Source: CAWDZK01 sp963726615
Lineage (GTDB): Bacteria; Actinomycetota; Actinomycetes; JACCUZ01
Assembly (NCBI GenBank): GCA_963726615.1
Contig: CAVSCX010000003.1
Span: 1 to 64,000 of the forward strand
Reading direction: 5' to 3'
Length of the DNA: 64,000 nucleotides
In this document: positions 24,930 to 33,672 of the stretch, in pieces
How the letters are laid out: every line of letters begins with the position of its first letter
Position numbering within the stretch: position 1 is the first letter of the stretch
Position numbers and translations under genes: made by a program
The notes under the pieces: generated by a model
What the model was told of the DNA's origin: nothing
The model's input: only the letters and a program-made list of their open reading frames with translations
Database searches by the model: none

Positions 24930-25138
24930 GGGCGTTAAGGTTGTAGGTGAGCCATCTGGACCACGTGTCATCGAGGGCGTGCCGGCCGTGTTGACGCTCG
25001 AGCACACACCCGGGGAACACCGCCTGACCGTCGCCACGCGAACCAGATACGGCCCTCTGTCGAACTCAAGCCTGGTCTATCTTGCGCGCTAGCTTCACAT
25101 TGGAGCTGGCAACTACCGGGCGTTTGGCCATCGCTTCC

Positions 25139-25562
25139 TCAGGACCGGTCGACCATGGCCTGCATGCTCTCCGGGTAGCGGTCGCCCTGGACTGTGACGC
25201 TGTCGGATGCGGCGGTCAGGTCGGCGACGTGCTCGGGGGTCAGGTCTAGGGCGGCGGCGGACACGTTCTCCTCGAGGCGCTCGATGCGCCGGGTCCAGGG
25301 GATGGGCTCGATCCACGGCTTCTGGGCCAGCAGCCACGCAAGGGCAACCTGCCCGGGCGTGGCGTCGAGTCCGGCGGCGATGGCCTTGATCTTGTCGACG
25401 AGCTCGAGGTTGTGGGCCAGAGCCTGAGGGGCGAAGCGAGGGAGGTCGGCGCGGATGTCACCCGCGCCAAACGTAGAGCCGGCGGTGACCTGCCCGGTCA
25501 GGAGACCGCGGCCGAGCGGACTGAACGGCACGAACCCGATTCCGAGCTCCTCCAACGTGCCG
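25139..25562 (-). pseudogene. Aldo/keto reductase C-terminal fragment
   Basis: About 140 codons of the second half of an AKR barrel remain: EELGIGFVPFSPLGRGLLTG, RFAPQALAHNLELVDKIKAI, TPGQVALAWLLAQKPWIEPI, then RIERLEENVSAAALDLTPEH. The N-terminal half with the catalytic Asp/Tyr/Lys/His set is gone. The 5' break is at about 25562, where sequence of an IS30-type transposase begins, so the loss accompanied or followed insertion of that element. Confidence 0.8.
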
Positions 25563-25962
25563 CCTCCCTCAGCCGCGCGTTGGTCGCGAGCTTGCACCGT
25601 TTCGGCCGGCGGGCCCGGGCCCACGCCGCGTGATCGGCAGCCGCGGCCCGGTAACAGCGGCGACCGCCGTTGCGGACCAACTCCCGCGACACCGTTGAGG
25701 GCGACCGGCCCAACCGCCCAGCGACGGCCCGCATCGACTCGCCCGCGGCCATTCCTCGCGAGATTTCCTCACGCTCACCCAATGAAAGCTGGTTCGCCGC
25801 CCGGGTCCGCTCCCTGGGACGGAGACCACCGGTCAACCCGACGTACTGCTGGATCGTGGCGTCCGATCGCCCCAGCCGTCGCCCGATAACCCGAAACGAC
25901 GTCCCCTCCCGCAGCAGCCGCCAAATCTCCAGCTTCTCCGCCACCGACATCCGACCCGCCAT
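25563..25962 (-). mobile_element. Truncated IS30-family transposase gene
   Basis: From the ATG at 25962 (MAGRMSVAEKLEIWRLLREG) the frame gives about 133 residues of an IS30-type transposase: SLGEREEISRGMAAGESMRA, then VAGRLGRSPSTVSRELVRNG, which are the N-terminal HTH regions. Similarity ends at RPKRCKLATNARLRE and the frame runs on into the aldo/keto reductase fragment out of phase. The catalytic DDE core is absent, so the element is dead. Its outer end, a possible terminal repeat around 25990-26020 (GTGTTGCGACGACCACC), cannot be proven without the other end. Confidence 0.75.
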
Positions 25963-26151
25963 GACCACCACTCCCTCGACTTAGTTGAGGAAGTGTTGCG
26001 ACGACCACCTGAGACCAGCGTCATTACCGAGCGGTTGGGCGCACCCAGATCCGGTCCTGCTCCGAGATGGCCGGCCCACTGGAGCAAGCACAAGTGCGCC
26101 GCTTCCGGTGGCCTGGCCGAGGAGCGGAACACGGCGACGGACGATGTCCGC

Positions 26152-26514
26152 TCAGGTCCGGCGGTTCCGTTCCGGCTCCGCGCCCAGCCGATTCGCAGCG
26201 ATGACGGTCCCGGACCACTTCGAGGAGCTGGACAAGGTGTCGTCGCGTGCCAGCGATGCCATCGCCTGCAACACGCGACGGCTGGCCGCCGGTGAGTCGA
26301 TCACGCGGGCTGCGCACTCGCTCAGGCCGTGGTCTACGGCCTTCACCCGATCGACGACACGCACCGCGACCGCTCCCCCGGAGGCGGCCCTCCGCTCCTC
26401 GTAGGCGGCCCGGCGACACACCTGGGAGCACCAAGTCGCCGGTCGCCCGGTCCCGCGCGCAGGGACGAGCGCCCCGCACCGGGGGCACGCCTTCGAGGGC
26501 TGTCCAGCGACCAT
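26152..26514 (-). CDS. Small zinc-ribbon protein of unknown function
   Basis: The ATG at 26514 gives 120 residues; the frame is open further upstream without a convincing start. The N-terminus has CPRCGALVPARGTGRPATWC then SQVC, an FCS-type/CxxC zinc ribbon seen in many short actinomycete proteins, followed by an alanine- and arginine-rich helical tail. The role is unknown. The upstream DNA contains the dyad TTTCGTACGGACGAAA (26533-26548), a possible operator, and further CGAAAG/CTTTCG copies between 26600 and 26670. Confidence 0.55.
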   Translation of the reverse strand: MVAGQPSKACPRCGALVPARGTGRPATWCSQVCRRAAYEERRAASGGAVAVRVVDRVKAVDHGLSECAARVIDSPAASRRVLQAMASLARDDTLSSSSKWSGTVIAANRLGAEPERNRRT

Positions 26515-26563
26515 GAGCCGACACTGCTCACTTTCGTACGGACGAAACGTGTGCACCGCTAGT

Positions 26564-26586
26564 GCAAGAGGTGTGTCCCCTCTTGC
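26564..26586. terminator. Stem-loop (8-bp perfect stem)
   Basis: GCAAGAGG (26564-26571) pairs with CCTCTTGC (26579-26586) around a 7-base loop. It has no T-run on either strand, so terminator activity is uncertain; it could also be part of the regulatory region of the zinc-ribbon gene. Confidence 0.35.
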
Positions 26587-26857
26587 TCGTGATCTTGACT
26601 GAATCTTTCGTGAGCCCCCGAAAGGTGCCGGCCTGCGCAACCGCTGGACCAGTGCGACGAAAGATCGCGGTGACGACGGGTCAGGTGGAGTCGGGGCTGT
26701 CGATTGAGGGAGGCGTGTGAGTTGCTTCGGTGTCGTCACGCTGGCGCCAGCAAGTGAGCTCGGATCCTGCCGGGCGTGGGTCGGTCGGGTGCGCGGGGAC
26801 CGTCAGACGCGGCGGGATCGGCCAGAATTCGCGGACGGTTCGCGGACAAACGATCAA

Positions 26858-26889
26858 AGGCCTGACCCGGAGACTTCCGGATCAGGCCT
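26858..26889 (-). terminator. Terminator hairpin of the initiator tRNA transcript
   Basis: AGGCCTGA (26858-26865) pairs with TCAGGCCT (26882-26889), with an inner CCGG/CCGG helix around a short loop. It lies 17 bases beyond the tRNA 3' end in the leftward direction and is followed by TTTG on that strand. Confidence 0.7.
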
Positions 26890-26905
26890 CTGACCTGCAC
26901 TTCTT

Positions 26906-26982
26906 TGGTAGCGGGGGCAGGATTTGAACCTGCGACCTCTGGGTTATGAGCCCAGCGAGCTACCGAGCTGCTCCACCCCGCG
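26906..26982 (-). tRNA. Initiator tRNA-fMet (CAT)
   Basis: The 77-base cloverleaf includes an encoded CCA end (TGG at 26906-26908 on the plus strand). On the minus strand it begins CGCGGGGTGGAGCAGC, has anticodon loop CTCATAA and T-arm GGTTCAAATCC. Three consecutive G:C pairs (GGG/CCC) next to the anticodon loop and the unpaired C1-A72 mark it as the initiator rather than elongator methionine tRNA. It divides the decayed accessory DNA on its 3' side from the intact core genes on its 5' side. Confidence 0.95.
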
Positions 26983-27037
26983 TCGCACCGACGACTCTAC
27001 GTCAGTGCCTGGAGCCCCCGCAAATCACACGGGGCCG

Positions 27038-30019
27038 TCAGCCGGACGGCGACGCAGCCGGTGACGGCGAGGCCGTCGCCCCCGAGCCGCTGTCCTGAGC
27101 AGCCAGGGCGCGATCGATAGCGTCCTGGAGGTCCTGCTGCGCCGCCCCGTACGCGGCGAAGTCGCCGGCCGCGAGGGCCTTCTGGGCCGCGTCAAGCGCG
27201 GTCTTCGCGTCGGCCAGCGCCTCGGCCAGCGCCGGGTTGTCGGCCGTGCCGCCGCTGCCGCCGCTGCCGCCGCCACCCCCACCGCCACCGGTGGCCGGTG
27301 GCGGGGCCGTCGAGCCCCCACCGCCGGCCGGGTTGCCGCCCTGGTCGGCGAAGATCTTGTCCAGCGCCTCGCCGATGGTGTCCTCGAAGGCGACGTTGTT
27401 GCCGAAGGAGACCAGGACCTTGCGCAGCAGCGGGAACGACGTCGACGCCTCGGCCTGGACGTAGACGGGCTCGACGTAGAGCAGGCCGCCGGCGACCGGG
27501 AAGGTGAGCAGGTTGCCGTACTTCACCGTGGTTCCGCGCTTGAGGATGTTGATCTGCTCGGCGATGACGTCGTCGGACTCCAGCTGGTTCTGCACCTGCG
27601 AGGGCCCGTTGATCTGGAGCGACCGCTTGAGCTGCAGGACCCGGAAGGTGCCGTAGTCCGGGCCGGGGTCGGCGTTGACGGCGACGAACGCTGCCAGGTT
27701 GTTCCGGTTTCCGGTCGGGACGAACGTCGAGGTGAGGGAGAAGGACGGCTCCGCCTGGCCGGGCATCTTCAGGGTCACGTAGTACGGCGGCTGGGTGTTG
27801 CCGAGCTCGCCGCTGCGGGTCGGGTCGTCCGGCACCCGCCAGAAGTCGGAGCCGCTGTAGAAGGTCTGCGGCGAGTCGACGTGGTAGCTGGCGAGCAGCG
27901 TCCGCTGCACCTTGAACAGGTCCTCCGGGTAGCGCAGGTGCGCCCTGAGGTCATCGCTGATGTCGCTGTTCGGCTGCACGGTGCCGGGGAACGCCCGCAT
28001 CCAGGTCTCGAGGACGGGGTCTTCCTCGTCCCACTGGTAGAGCGTCACGGTGCCGTCGTAGGCGTCGACGGTCGCCTTCACCGAGTTGCGGATGTAGTTG
28101 ACCCGCTCGACCGGGGTGACGAGCTGGTTGGCGGCCAGGGTGCGGGAGTCGGCGGTGACGTCCTCGAGCGTGCTCCGGGTCGAGTAGGGGTAGCCGTTGC
28201 TCGTCGTGTAGCCGTCCACGACCCACTGGATCGTGTCGCCGACCACCACGGGATAGGGGTCACCGTCGAGGGTGAGCCAGGGCGCGGCCTTCTCGACCCG
28301 GGCCTTGGGGTCGCGGATGTAGAGGATCTTCGAGTCGCTGTTGACCCGGCCGGACAGGAGGATGTTGGCCTCCTGGTACTTCATCGCGTACAGCAGCTGG
28401 CGCCAGGTGGAGCCGATCGGCACCCCGCCCTTGCCCTCGTAGGTGGTGTTGCGCTGCCCCGACTGCGCGCTGTCGTCCGGGAAGTCCAGCTCACGCGGGG
28501 TCGTGCCCTCCGGCGCGCCGACGATGCTGTAGGTCGGCGACTCCTGGCCGAAGTAGATCCTCGGCTGGTCGACGGTGATCTCCCCGACCGGCGGGATGTC
28601 GGAGGACACGAAGTCCGGCCGGCCGCCGGTCGTCACGTTGGTCGGGGCCGCCACGAAGCCGAAGCCGTGGGTGTACTGGGTGTGGTCGTTGATCCAGTTG
28701 CGCTGCTGGGTCGGCAGCCCGGCGATGCTCACCTCGCGGACCGCCATCACCACGTCGCGTTTCTCGCCGTTGATGGTGTAGCGGTCGACCCCGAGCGAGT
28801 CGGGGAAGTCGTAGTACGCCTTGATCTGCTGCAGGTTCTTGTAGGTCGGGCTGAGCAGCTGCGGGTCGAGCAGCCGGATGTCGGACAGGGTGGCGGTGTC
28901 CTGCTCGAGCGCGGCCTGGTCCGGGACGAGAGCGGCGTCGAAGGCCTTCGTGAGCTGGACCTTGTCCTTGCCGATGCCGTAGGCGTCCCGGGTGGCCTCG
29001 ATGTTGCGCTTGATGTACGGCGCCTCCTTCTCGGCCTGTGTCGGGACGACCGTGAAGCGCTGGACGATCGCCGGGTAGATGCCGCCGACCAGCAGGGCCG
29101 ACAGCAGGAGCAGCCCGACGCCGATGCCGGGCAGGATCCAGGTGCGGCGGAAGATGTTCGCGAAGAACAGCACCGCGCAGATCAGCGAGATGATCGCCAG
29201 GATCGTGCGCCCCTGAAGGACCGCGTTGACGTCGGTGTAGGTGAGCCCGGTGAAGTCGGACTTGTTGATCCGGTGCTCACCGACCGCGAGCCCGTAGCGG
29301 TCAAGCCAGTAGGCGACCGCCTTGAGCAGCACGAAGACGCCGAGCAGCACCGAGAGGTGCACCCGGGCTGCGGGCGTCGCCCGCTCGCCGAGGAACGCCT
29401 GCAGACGGAGCCCGCCGTAGAGGTAGTGGGTGACGGCAGCGGCGATGAGGCTCACCACGACTGTCGCGAAGGCGAAGCCGAGCACGAACCGGTACCAGGG
29501 CAGGTCGAAGGCGAAGAAGGAGATGTCCTTGCCGAACTCCACGTCCTTCTCGCCGAACGGGACCCCGTTGCGCCACTGCATGTAGGTGCGCCACTGCCCG
29601 GCGGCGGCGGAGCCGGCGATCAGCCCCAGCAGCGTGACGAGGATGCCGACCACGATCCGGCGGTACGGGTCGATCGCCATCCGGTAGCGGTCCAGCTCCT
29701 GCTGGCCGGGGATCATCGGCTGGTAGGCAGGACGGGTCCGGAACGCGACCACGAAGTTCACCGCGACGGCTGCCGCGAAGAGCAGTCCGAAGACGACGAA
29801 CAGCAGCGAGCGCGCCCCCAGCGTGCGGGTGAACACCGACGTGTAGCCGAGCGAGCGGTACCAGAGCAGGTCGGTGTAGAAGCCGGTGAAGATGCTGAAA
29901 CCGATCAGCAGGACGCCCAGCACGATCAGGGTCGGGAGGAGGGTGCGCCCCCGTCGCCTCGGCGCGGCGACAGGTCGTCGGGGCGGGCCGCCGGCCGAGG
30001 CCGGCATGTCGAAGCTCAC
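27038..30019 (-). CDS. UPF0182-family large membrane protein
   Basis: The product has 993 residues (COG1615). Seven hydrophobic segments lie in the first third (about 30-48, 70-92, 122-145, 175-200, 225-245, 270-290, 297-320), followed by a large extracytoplasmic region (about 330-880) that includes the family-typical GDPYPVVVGDTIQWVVDGYT. The tail has a Gly/Pro-rich linker, an Ala-rich helix (ALAEALADAKTALDAAQKAL) and a Ser/Pro end. Function unknown. It corresponds in position to M. tuberculosis Rv3193c near the S16 protease gene. It is divergent from the PPA1309-type gene. Confidence 0.95.
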   Translation of the reverse strand: MSFDMPASAGGPPRRPVAAPRRRGRTLLPTLIVLGVLLIGFSIFTGFYTDLLWYRSLGYTSVFTRTLGARSLLFVVFGLLFAAAVAVNFVVAFRTRPAYQPMIPGQQELDRYRMAIDPYRRIVVGILVTLLGLIAGSAAAGQWRTYMQWRNGVPFGEKDVEFGKDISFFAFDLPWYRFVLGFAFATVVVSLIAAAVTHYLYGGLRLQAFLGERATPAARVHLSVLLGVFVLLKAVAYWLDRYGLAVGEHRINKSDFTGLTYTDVNAVLQGRTILAIISLICAVLFFANIFRRTWILPGIGVGLLLLSALLVGGIYPAIVQRFTVVPTQAEKEAPYIKRNIEATRDAYGIGKDKVQLTKAFDAALVPDQAALEQDTATLSDIRLLDPQLLSPTYKNLQQIKAYYDFPDSLGVDRYTINGEKRDVVMAVREVSIAGLPTQQRNWINDHTQYTHGFGFVAAPTNVTTGGRPDFVSSDIPPVGEITVDQPRIYFGQESPTYSIVGAPEGTTPRELDFPDDSAQSGQRNTTYEGKGGVPIGSTWRQLLYAMKYQEANILLSGRVNSDSKILYIRDPKARVEKAAPWLTLDGDPYPVVVGDTIQWVVDGYTTSNGYPYSTRSTLEDVTADSRTLAANQLVTPVERVNYIRNSVKATVDAYDGTVTLYQWDEEDPVLETWMRAFPGTVQPNSDISDDLRAHLRYPEDLFKVQRTLLASYHVDSPQTFYSGSDFWRVPDDPTRSGELGNTQPPYYVTLKMPGQAEPSFSLTSTFVPTGNRNNLAAFVAVNADPGPDYGTFRVLQLKRSLQINGPSQVQNQLESDDVIAEQINILKRGTTVKYGNLLTFPVAGGLLYVEPVYVQAEASTSFPLLRKVLVSFGNNVAFEDTIGEALDKIFADQGGNPAGGGGSTAPPPATGGGGGGGGSGGSGGTADNPALAEALADAKTALDAAQKALAAGDFAAYGAAQQDLQDAIDRALAAQDSGSGATASPSPAASPSG

Positions 30020-30172
30020 GGGTCACTGTCCGTTCGTCGAGCCAGGTGCGCGCGGCGAGTGCCTGACCATGATGTGCCGACGGAGCGGGACGGTCCCACC
30101 CCATGTGGGACCAACTTACCGACCCGGGGGGTAGTTCCGCGTGGCCGCGCCCCACCGGGGAGGATTCTGGGC

Positions 30173-30706
30173 ATGACCGACAACCCCGCCGGCAGCCCCC
30201 GGCTGGACGCGATCGCGCTGGACCTGGAGCGGCACGCCGCGGCAGCGGGCTGGGACCAGCCCCCGCACCTGTTCGCCCTGGTCGAGACGGCCGGCTTGCT
30301 GCGCCGCGAGCCGCAGCTGGCCGCCGAGCTGGGCCTGGCGGAGTCCGGCCCCGGTGACCTCACGCCGGTGGACCAGGGCGACCTGCCGCCGCACGGCAGC
30401 CTGGACGAGCTGCTGGCCGGCATCGCCTGGCCGGTGGAGGTGCTGGGGGCCGCGCTGTCGGTCGAGCGGCTGATGGTGCCGCCGGCCGTCGAGCCGGACA
30501 TGCCGCAGGACGAGGACGAGGCGCTGCGCTGGCTCGCCGCCCACCCGGAACGCCAGGAGGTGCGGCTGGTCGTCGCGGTGCTGCGCGACGGCTCGCGGGC
30601 GGCGGCCCTGAGGATGCGCGCGCACGACGAGGAGACCTCGGTGCTCACCGGCCGGAACCTGGTGCCGGGGCTGGCTGACGCTCTGGCCGGGTCGCTGGCC
30701 GACTAG
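30173..30706 (+). CDS. PPA1309-family protein
   Basis: The product has 177 residues, starting at the ATG at 30173 (GGGGAGGATTCTGGGC upstream). It matches the actinobacterial PPA1309 family: WDQPPHLFALVETAGLLRRE, then GSLDELLAGIAWPVEVLGAA, RLMVPP, and VLRDGSRAAALRMRAHD near the end. No known biochemical function. Conserved between the UPF0182 and PDZ-protease genes in many actinomycetes; here it is convergent with the protease gene. Confidence 0.9.
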   Translation: MTDNPAGSPRLDAIALDLERHAAAAGWDQPPHLFALVETAGLLRREPQLAAELGLAESGPGDLTPVDQGDLPPHGSLDELLAGIAWPVEVLGAALSVERLMVPPAVEPDMPQDEDEALRWLAAHPERQEVRLVVAVLRDGSRAAALRMRAHDEETSVLTGRNLVPGLADALAGSLAD

Positions 30707-30724
30707 CGGTCCTCCCACCGGACG

Positions 30725-31768
30725 TCAGCAGCGCGGCAACTGTCTGGTCCGTCCGGCTCGCAGGTCGTCCAGTGCCTTCACGGCGTCCGCGAGCGTGTCG
30801 ACCTTCACCAGCCGCAGCCCGTCGGGCTTGGTGGCCTTGGCCTGCGCGCAGTTCTGCACCGGTGAGAGGAACACCGTCGCGCCGTTGCGCCGGGCCCCTG
30901 TCATCTTCTGGGTGATGCCGCCGATCTCGCCGACGCCGCCCTGGTCGTCGATGGTGCCGGTGCCGGCGATGTACCTCCCACCGGTCAGGGAGCCCGGTGT
31001 GAGCTTGTCGACGATGCCGAGCGCGAACATCAGCCCGGCGCTGGGCCCGCCGACGTCCTTCAGCGAGATCTCGACCTTGAACGGGTAGCTCACCCGGTCC
31101 CGAGTGGTGACGCCGATGATGGCCCGCCCGTCGTCGCCGGCCGCCGCCGTGTTCACGCGGACAGGCACCTCGGCGCCGTCCCGCTGGACGACCAGGCGCA
31201 CCCTGTCGCCGGCCGGCACAGCCGTGATCGCGTCGCGCAGCGACGAGCCACCGTCGACGGTGGCCCCGTCGACGGACAGGACGACGTCGCCCTTGCGCAG
31301 GACCCCCTCCGCCGGGGAGTCCGGCGCCAGCCCGGTGACCTCCACCCGGCTGGTGACGGGGATGCCGAGCTGCCGGAGCGCGGAGGTGGTGGCGTCCTGC
31401 TGCGACTGGTTCATCTCCGCGGTGCTCTCGCGCTCGGCCTGCTCGGCGGTCTCGCCCTTCGGGTAGACCGAGGTCTCCGGGACCACCGCTACGGTGTCGT
31501 CGAGCCAGCCGGCCAGCGCGGTGACGAGGTCCAGCCGCTGCCGCGGGCCGCCCTGGACGGACACCGTGACCAGGTCCAGGTGGCCCCTGTCCGGGTAGGT
31601 TCGGCGGCCGTCGATCCGGATCAGCTCGGTGCCGGCGACGGCGCCCAGCGTGTTGGTCGTCGGACCGGGCTTCAGAGCGACGTACGGGACCGGGAGCAGC
31701 GCCGACGCGGCCGCAAGGATCACCGTGAGGAAGCCGGCGACGGCGAGCACGATGACGCGGCGGGACAT
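30725..31768 (-). CDS. Membrane-anchored PDZ/Lon-type (S16) serine protease
   Basis: The ATG at 31768 gives 347 residues. An N-terminal membrane segment (about 5-25) precedes a YlbL-like N domain (PYVALKPGPTTNTLGAVAG), a PDZ domain (about 140-215, LAPDSPAEGVLRKGDVVLSV) and an S16 domain. The Ser of DVGGPSAGLMFALG and the Lys in GGITQKM form the expected Ser-Lys dyad. It would act outside the membrane in protein quality control. It corresponds in position to Rv3194c of M. tuberculosis. Confidence 0.93.
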   Translation of the reverse strand: MSRRVIVLAVAGFLTVILAAASALLPVPYVALKPGPTTNTLGAVAGTELIRIDGRRTYPDRGHLDLVTVSVQGGPRQRLDLVTALAGWLDDTVAVVPETSVYPKGETAEQAERESTAEMNQSQQDATTSALRQLGIPVTSRVEVTGLAPDSPAEGVLRKGDVVLSVDGATVDGGSSLRDAITAVPAGDRVRLVVQRDGAEVPVRVNTAAAGDDGRAIIGVTTRDRVSYPFKVEISLKDVGGPSAGLMFALGIVDKLTPGSLTGGRYIAGTGTIDDQGGVGEIGGITQKMTGARRNGATVFLSPVQNCAQAKATKPDGLRLVKVDTLADAVKALDDLRAGRTRQLPRC

Positions 31769-31794
31769 GCGGGGAAGACTACGAGAGCAACCTG

Positions 31795-31974
31795 TCAGCC
31801 GCGGCGGGGGCGACGGTCGGGCTCCGGCGGGTCGAACGCCGCCTTGAACCTGGCGTGCTCCGCGAGGGACTCGTGGGTGTCGGCCCGGGGTCGGGTGCGA
31901 CTGGCCCACAGCGCCCACAGCACGCCGAGCGCGAGGGCGACCACCGGGATCGCCAGCCAGGCGAGGGAGGACAC
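31795..31974 (-). CDS. Small single-span membrane protein
   Basis: A 59-codon frame runs from a GTG at 31974 to a TGA at 31795. It starts VSSLAWLAIPVVALALGVLW (one membrane helix), then a basic juxtamembrane SRTRPR and a soluble tail containing HARFKAAFDPPEPDRRPR. Small proteins of this shape are conserved next to moaE/PDZ protease genes in actinomycetes, but no function is known. It ends 26 bases before the protease start, so the two may be co-transcribed. Confidence 0.65.
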   Translation of the reverse strand: MSSLAWLAIPVVALALGVLWALWASRTRPRADTHESLAEHARFKAAFDPPEPDRRPRRG

Positions 31975-32013
31975 GGCCTCAGGTTAGTGGCGCGGGCGCG
32001 CGCCCGCTCGCCG

Positions 32014-32451
32014 TCACGGAAGACCGACCCACTCCTCGCCGCCGTCGCTGAACAGCTGGTGCTTCCAGATCGGCACCCTCGACTTCAGCTCGTCGATCAG
32101 GGAGCGGCAGGCGACGAAGGCGTCGCCCCGGTGCGGGCAGGAGACGCCCACGACCACCGCCAGGTCACCGACGGCCAGGTCGCCGACCCGGTGCACCGCT
32201 GCCAGCGCCCGCACCTCGGGGTGGGCCGCGGCGACCTCGCTCGCGACGACGCGGAGCTCGTCGACGACGCTGGGGTGCGCCGAGTACCCCAGCCCGGTGA
32301 CCCCGCGGCCGCCGTCCTGCTCGCGCACGGCGCCCACGAACAGGGCCGTGCCGCCGCAGCCCGGGTCCGACACGGCGGCCAGCACCTCGTCGACCGAGAG
32401 CGGTGCGTCTCGCACGTCGACCAGGCGGACGACACCGTCTCCCGGGCTCAT
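32014..32451 (-). CDS. moaE: Molybdopterin synthase catalytic subunit MoaE
   Basis: The product has 145 residues. It shows the MoaE fold and motifs: GGTALFVGAVREQDGGRGV, VHRVGDLAVGDLAVVVGVS, then VPIWKHQLFSDGGEEWVGLP with the conserved lysines of the active site. MoaE transfers sulfur from MoaD thiocarboxylate to precursor Z to make molybdopterin. No moaD or other moa genes are in the window. Its start overlaps the upstream epimerase stop (ATGA), so the two are coupled. Confidence 0.95.
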   Translation of the reverse strand: MSPGDGVVRLVDVRDAPLSVDEVLAAVSDPGCGGTALFVGAVREQDGGRGVTGLGYSAHPSVVDELRVVASEVAAAHPEVRALAAVHRVGDLAVGDLAVVVGVSCPHRGDAFVACRSLIDELKSRVPIWKHQLFSDGGEEWVGLP

Positions 32452-33554
32452 CCGCGCCGCTTCCGCCGGGCCGCGCGCACCAGCGCCGCGGTGCCCACCA
32501 CGGCCACGGCCGCACCCGCCGCGCCGATGGTCGCGTCTCTCTTCCCCACCCGCCGCGCGGCGAGGGCGTGGTGGCCGCGGGCCTGCTCCAGCAGCAGGCC
32601 GAGCGCGGTCGCGTTGTCGTACGCCGGGCGCCACCCCGAAGCCCGCAGCCGCGTCGACGGCACGACCCAGGGGTGCACGACGTACTGCAGGTCGCTCGCC
32701 GGCGCGGGGAGCACACCCAGCCGGTGCAGCCGCTCGGCCGTCCCGAAGGCGAGCGACGCCGGCAGCTCGATCCGGTGCAGCCCGGACAGCAGCTCGACCT
32801 CGGCCTGGTCCAGCCAGCCCTCGCAGCCGACGGTGACCACGCCGGTGACGGCGCCCGTCGCGGCCAGCTCGAGGGCTGTTGCCAGGTCGTCCACGTGGCA
32901 GAACTGCCACCGCGGCGACGCGTCGCGCACCACCAGCAGCCGCGGCGCCTCGAAGTGCCGGGTGAGGACGCTGTCGACGGTGGGGCCGACCAGGGTCGCC
33001 GGTCGTACGACGGTGATCTGCAGGCCCGGGTGGCTGCGCGGCGCCTGGGCGGCCAGCCGCTCGACCTCCAGCCAGTCCGAGAGCAGGCCGCCGTCGGGCA
33101 CAGCGCGCAGCGGGGCGTCCTCGGGGAGCGGCACCTCGTTGTCCGGCAGGGCGCCGTAGACCATCGCCGAGGTGGTGAGGACGACGCGCCGGACCCCCGT
33201 GGCCGCGGCTGCCGTCAGGACGGCCTGGGTGCCGCGCAGGTTGAGCTCGGCCTGCTCGCGGCGGTCACCGTCGAGGGAGGTGTCGAAGGCGAGGTGCACC
33301 ACCGTGTCGACCTTGTCCAGCCGGGTCGCCAGCGCGGGCTCCCGCACGTCCAGCACCCGCCACGTCACACCCTCGGCGGTGCCTCGTCGATCGTCCAGGC
33401 CCAGCACCTTGCCGACGTCCGGGTTGGCCACCAGCCGGCTCGCGACCGCGGCGCCGAGACCGGACGCGGCCCCGGTCACGGCGACCACCGGCCGACGTCG
33501 GGCGGTGCGCCGAGAGCGAACCGGCCCGGTCTCCGCGTCGGTCGGGGAACTCAT
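32448..33554 (-). CDS. NAD-dependent epimerase/dehydratase family protein
   Basis: The ATG at 33554 gives 368 residues. Extended SDR fold: VTGAASGLGAAVASRLV nucleotide-binding motif, DTVVHLAF, and the active-site region LTTSAMVYGALPD with Tyr. A C-terminal hydrophobic stretch (IGAAGAAVAVVGTAALV) followed by RAARRKRRG suggests a membrane-associated tail. The substrate is unknown. Overlaps moaE by four bases; divergent from the DUF2342 gene. Confidence 0.88.
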   Translation of the reverse strand: MSSPTDAETGPVRSRRTARRRPVVAVTGAASGLGAAVASRLVANPDVGKVLGLDDRRGTAEGVTWRVLDVREPALATRLDKVDTVVHLAFDTSLDGDRREQAELNLRGTQAVLTAAAATGVRRVVLTTSAMVYGALPDNEVPLPEDAPLRAVPDGGLLSDWLEVERLAAQAPRSHPGLQITVVRPATLVGPTVDSVLTRHFEAPRLLVVRDASPRWQFCHVDDLATALELAATGAVTGVVTVGCEGWLDQAEVELLSGLHRIELPASLAFGTAERLHRLGVLPAPASDLQYVVHPWVVPSTRLRASGWRPAYDNATALGLLLEQARGHHALAARRVGKRDATIGAAGAAVAVVGTAALVRAARRKRRG

Positions 33555-33672
33555 CGCCGTACCAGCGGTGTTGGCAGGTTCGAGGACCCGCAGCGGGTGG
33601 TGGCTACGGTGGGACGCGCGGCAGTCATGGTGCGTCCATCTAAGCCAACTGTGCGACGACGTGAGGCGAGAC

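Larger units (their letters stand above)
22869..25092 (+). pseudogene. Transglutaminase-like protein gene, broken by frameshifts and by an IS3 element
   Basis: Pieces before the IS (DRFACVEYSIVLTQALNALG, VSEAWIDDLGSWVALDGQNG) show a transglutaminase-like core with Cys in ACVEYS, a His in a SHQVSEAW segment (read after one extra base near 23225) and Asp in VALDG. The first 160 bases (KIKYSSFPAIVKELTHEGRQ) are probably its N-terminal part. The frame just before the IS (AHPYALG) continues exactly after it (VKVVGEPSGP...SLVYLAR, stop at 25092) once the IS and one copy of the GGG duplication are removed. The start is missing, replaced by the sigma fragment. Function unknown. Confidence 0.7.

Noticed and set aside
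27881..30706. A 941-codon open frame on the plus strand
   Set aside because: It is the antisense shadow of the UPF0182 gene; only its last 177 codons (30173-30706) are a real protein.
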